From Camillea tinctor (taxonomy: Eukaryota > Ascomycota > Sordariomycetes > Xylariales > Xylariaceae), in contig MU394107.1 in the NCBI GenBank assembly GCA_022578605.1, positions 62,001-126,000 of the forward strand: a stretch of DNA of 64,000 bases, read 5' to 3'. Within the stretch, counting starts at the first letter, position 1. Every line of letters begins with the position of its first letter. The notes under the pieces were generated by a model, which saw only the letters and a program-made list of their open reading frames with translations, made no database searches and was not told the DNA's origin. Shown piece after piece: positions 60,665-64,000 of the stretch. The position numbers were made by a program, and so were the translations under genes.

Positions 60665-62048
60665 GTTGCCCAGTCTAGAGTTTCGGGTGAGCGTAGAGTT
60701 ATCGAAATCAGTGTCGTTGACGTTGGGCGTCGATGTTGTTGTTGGTGTTGGCGTTTGTGGTAGGTAATACTTTGTAGTGGGGGGTTGGGAAAGAGAAATA
60801 GTGGATAAGAGAAGGAAAAGAATTAGAAGATGAAAAAGGGGGAAAGGAAAGAGTAAGTCGTGTTATTAGTATGTATGCTTGTGTAGCCTTTTCCCACAAA
60901 TCAAATGCAAACTAAAGGTTGTTCGCGAAGAGAAGTAGCAAGAATGCAGATATCCAGGAAGGAAGGAAAGATGGAAAGAAGGGGAAATAGAAAAGGAAGG
61001 GACCTTTCTAAGATTTACAGGGGTGTAAGGAAGTAGTAACGTCACAACCTTCTCTTTCCTTTTCTTTCCTCCTTATTCTTCTTCTTATCCTCCTACCCCA
61101 GACCAAGTGAGTGAGTTGAGTTGCGAGTCGATCGGTCAGTCAAGAATGAAAAGAAGTTGTTGTAACAGGTCAGTTTAGGTATATGCATGTGTATGTGTTG
61201 GTTGTCATATGTATGAGTTTTTACTAAATTCCAATACCCCAAGTGCAAGGCTTCCTTATGTACCTAGTGTACGTACCTAATGTACTATCAAAAGGTGGGG
61301 TGGGAAGAGCAAACAGGGGTAGGAAAATTGATTGGGCATATGCACCTATATCTAATCTTCATACAGAGAGATAAGGCATGTGTATCAATAAATTGTGTAC
61401 TAGTAGTACCTAACCCCGACCGTTTATGTACAACCATTTACACATCCTACTAGGTAGCTATGGACATACTTGCGTTAGGTAGAGTACCCCTCATAGTGTT
61501 AGGTAAGTCAGATGCATGGCAGGTTTAAACTTATGTGCCTGTGCGACATCAACTGAACAAGGGGAAAGTGGGGGGAAAACGGTACCTAACGCTGATCATG
61601 ATCCTACTTTGAGTGATGTCATTAGGGACGTTGGAAGGGGCTTAATGTATGGTTACGTAAATAAAAGGAATCTATGATAAGATAATCTATACACAGGCTG
61701 ACAGGTTCAATATCTTTTTTACACTCTATAGCTTTGAGTTTATTACATATCTACCTATAAGGAGTTTAAGTATTACATGTATACCCATTTCCTCATAGGG
61801 AGTTAAGTAGATAGGCAGTCTCAATTACGAATTCAACCTGTTGAGTATTTTCAAAAGGAAATGTTTTCCATACTTTTGTTCCAAACCAGCACAATACAAC
61901 ACAACGCATAGATCACCTTGTGCAGGTTAACAAACTTGAATCTCCCACATAGCCATCCCCCTCTCCTCCCTATTCCTCCCACCTATATCTACGTAGTATA
62001 CATAGGTAACCAACACACTACCTAAAATTTTGACACATACATATGTAT
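60665..62048. other. Intergenic region
   Basis: Upstream of the HD-domain gene and downstream of the glutathione transferase gene. GAAA/GGAA-rich purine tracts (60780-61020), TAGGTA words, AT-rich remainder. No gene is seen. Confidence 0.55.
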
Positions 62049-63597
62049 TCAACGCAGCGCCTCCACCGAAGCCACCTCCCGGCCCAGGGGCAGTATATCC
62101 GGCAGAGGACCGACAGGCGCGATGGAGTGGGGGTTGATCTGCGTGTGGCTCTTGGTATAATGGTTCTTGATGTGGAGGAAATTCGTCGTGTCCTGGAACG
62201 CGGGGACGTTCCAGTACAGGTGGCGCAACCACTTGTGAATACGCGGGTACCCCGAGCGTATGTCGCGGATGTTGCACTTGAAGTGCTGCACATACACAGG
62301 GTCGAACCGCACGATTGTGACGAACAGTCGGATGTCTGTCTCTGTCAGCGTCTCCCCGAAGAAAAACGGCCCCTTCCCCTTTTTTTCGTTCTCCGCCAGC
62401 ACAGCCTCAACCCGGTCGAGCGCTTCAAATAGCGCCAGGACATTGCGCTCGTACGCCTCTTGTGTGGTCGCAAAGCCGCTCTTGTACACCCCGTTGTTGA
62501 TGGCATCGTAAGTCCACGTACCCGCCTCGTCGATAGCTGCGCGCAGGGCCTCGGGGTACAGGTCCACGCTCGCGAACTCAGCGGGAAGCTGGTCGTTGAA
62601 TACCGAGCCTAGCATTCGCAGGATCTCGCTGCTCTCGTTGTTGACGATGGTATTAGCCTTCTTGTCGAAGAGCACCGGCACGGTGAACCGCCCCGAGTAG
62701 TCCGGGTTTACCCCAAAGTACAGCTGCCGTAGATGCGTGTACCCCTCGTGCCTCGGCAGAGGGTCCGGGATCACACTCTCTCCCTCTGCGTCTGTATCCG
62801 AAGGGGTTGGGAAGCGCCACCCTGTTTACGCAGCTTAGTTAGTCCTGGCTATTCGAAAGAGGAGTTGAAATGAGACAAAATGAAATAACACTTACCTTTT
62901 TCGCCCATATGCCAATGCACGACCGAGAATGATATAAAATCCTCGAGTCCCTTTAGCTTCCTAGCAATGAGGGTACGGTGTGCCTAAGAAATCAAGGGTT
63001 AATGTTCCTTTTATGTCCAATATAAATAGGCAATTAGTTGTAACTTACCCAAGGACAAGCATAGCTGACATAGAGATGGTAGCGTCCTTTCTCGGGTGGA
63101 AATTGGGCACCCGGTTCCTTGGAGATCCAGTTACGAAATGAGCTTTCCGGGCGCTTGAACTCGCCGCTCTTGTCGCCTGGCTTTACCCACTCTGTAATTT
63201 TAGAGGCCTGTATATATCGTCGAAGACCCGTTAATAACGAAATACTCATGGGTTGTCCCGAACCTGGACCGGCGAAAAGGAGCAACGGAAGATACGGGAG
63301 CTAGATCGCACGGAAGAAAAGGAGAATCAAACTCACCATATTATCTTTTCTTTGTGTTGTTTTCCTGTTTCGTGCAAATTCTTGCGCGTTGAGACCTGAA
63401 TACTTGCGTACAAGATGATGACCGAATTGTTGTATTGTCTTTCCCCTAAGGTCGTGTTGTGTCAAAGACGACAAGCCTCGATTCCCAGCTGCACTAAATA
63501 TGGCAGTTCTATTTATGCTCGTGTTCGACTTCAAGGATGATGGTGAAGCAAATAGCCGGTATGATTGTGGCCGGTATAAAAGTCGCCCAAGGTTCAT
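62049..63597 (-). CDS. ECM4: Glutathionyl-hydroquinone reductase / Xi-class glutathione transferase (Ecm4-like)
   Basis: Reductively removes glutathione from glutathionyl-hydroquinones; a thiol-stress and quinone-detoxification enzyme. Exons on the minus strand 63337-63597, 63049-63207, 62896-62983 and 62049-62821 give 426 residues. The core begins ASKITEWVKPGDKSG and carries the catalytic YACPW motif (C138-P139-W140, split by intron 2), VSYACPWAHRTLIARKLKGL, and SVVHWHMGEKGWRFP. The thioredoxin-like half is followed by the helical C-terminal half (FFFGETLTETDIRLF, IRSGYPRIHKWLRHLYWNVPAF). The first 87 residues form an Arg/Ser/Leu-rich, acid-poor presequence (MNLGRLLYRPQSYRLFASPS), suggesting mitochondrial import. 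An in-frame alternative start lies in intron 1 at 63249. Confidence 0.93.
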
Positions 63598-64000
63598 AGA
63601 TCCCTTTCCCCTTCCTTTATAGCAAAGGAAAGAAAGCTTGAATGATGATGCGAGGGATCACTGATCGTTTAAGTAACTTTCTCTTCTGCTTCACTTCCTT
63701 TAAGTGATCACGCAATATGTATGTATATTGTTCGAGGTTACAAATACCCCGATTGCGCAATACGTAGATTTGGAATCAATTCGCTTCAAAAGAAACAAAA
63801 AGCAATTCTGCCCCAATTTGCTTTGTCACCACGAAATGGGGTCGAGCGTGTCTAGGAGATACCGTTTAATGCGACTATATGTGATGATGACGATGATAAT
63901 ACATAATGGGCCTGCCTAAGTACGTACCTAGGTCTAGATAATGAATTTAGCTAACCCGGGCTAGAGTATTATATAACACTTATCAAGCCTGACGTAAAAT
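63598..64000. other. Right-end intergenic sequence
   Basis: Upstream region of the glutathione transferase gene to the window end. A near-palindrome GTACCTAGGTCT lies near 63924. Short open frame 63704-63919 has no features. Confidence 0.5.

Overview
This window reads as chromosomal DNA of a filamentous ascomycete (Pezizomycotina, most likely a sordariomycete; I cannot fix the genus). The evidence is short spliceosomal introns (about 50-130 nt, GTAAGT-like donors, CTRAY branch sites, YAG acceptors), single-gene transcription units on both strands, CT-rich leaders, long simple-sequence intergenic DNA, and lineage-typical families such as a Bli-3-like flavin protein, a Pth11-like receptor, a UstYa-like oxidase and NLR/ankyrin proteins. 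All exon models below were assembled by hand from reading-frame continuity, splice consensus and remembered family sequence, without alignment or RNA data.

From 1 to about 31.2 kb, and again from 36.8 to 48.2 kb, the content is ordinary housekeeping: SCH9-type AGC kinase, glucose-6-phosphate isomerase, mannitol-1-phosphate 5-dehydrogenase, coatomer beta-prime, acyl-carnitine carrier, a Msc2/ZnT7-type zinc transporter, the Alg1 mannosyltransferase, a Ubc15/UBE2G1-type E2, tri-snRNP protein Snu23, diphthine synthase, a Bli-3-like protein, a histidine-phosphatase family protein, GPI transamidase catalytic subunit Gpi8, a TFIIIC zinc-finger subunit, a Cdc25/rhodanese-like phosphatase with a 15-nt microexon, and a long disordered protein. 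Phosphoglucose isomerase and mannitol-1-phosphate dehydrogenase are neighbours that both handle fructose-6-phosphate; they are separated by a 4.5-kb gene-poor stretch. A HD-domain nucleotidase and an Ecm4-type glutathione transferase close the right end.

Three accessory patches interrupt this. At 32.4-35.6 kb lies a roughly 1,019-residue ankyrin protein that looks like the C-terminal half of an NLR without its P-loop. At 49.2-51.0 kb lies a decayed NACHT-type NLR, broken by several in-frame stops, a frameshift and a probable internal deletion. At 51.9-58.7 kb lies the most interesting patch: a Pth11-like receptor, an anonymous ORF, a short candidate secreted peptide gene, a divergently transcribed UstYa-family oxidase (a family known for modifying ribosomal peptides), unassigned decayed frames, and a FAD-dependent aromatic-ring-type monooxygenase. 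Read together these could be a small, undescribed peptide-modification (RiPP-like) locus; that is inference and the peptide model is the weakest link.

Across the non-coding DNA a perfect palindrome TACCTAGGTA recurs at least eight times, far above chance for a 10-mer, together with the related TAGGTACCTA. No tRNA, rRNA, CRISPR array, centromere or intact transposon was recognised.
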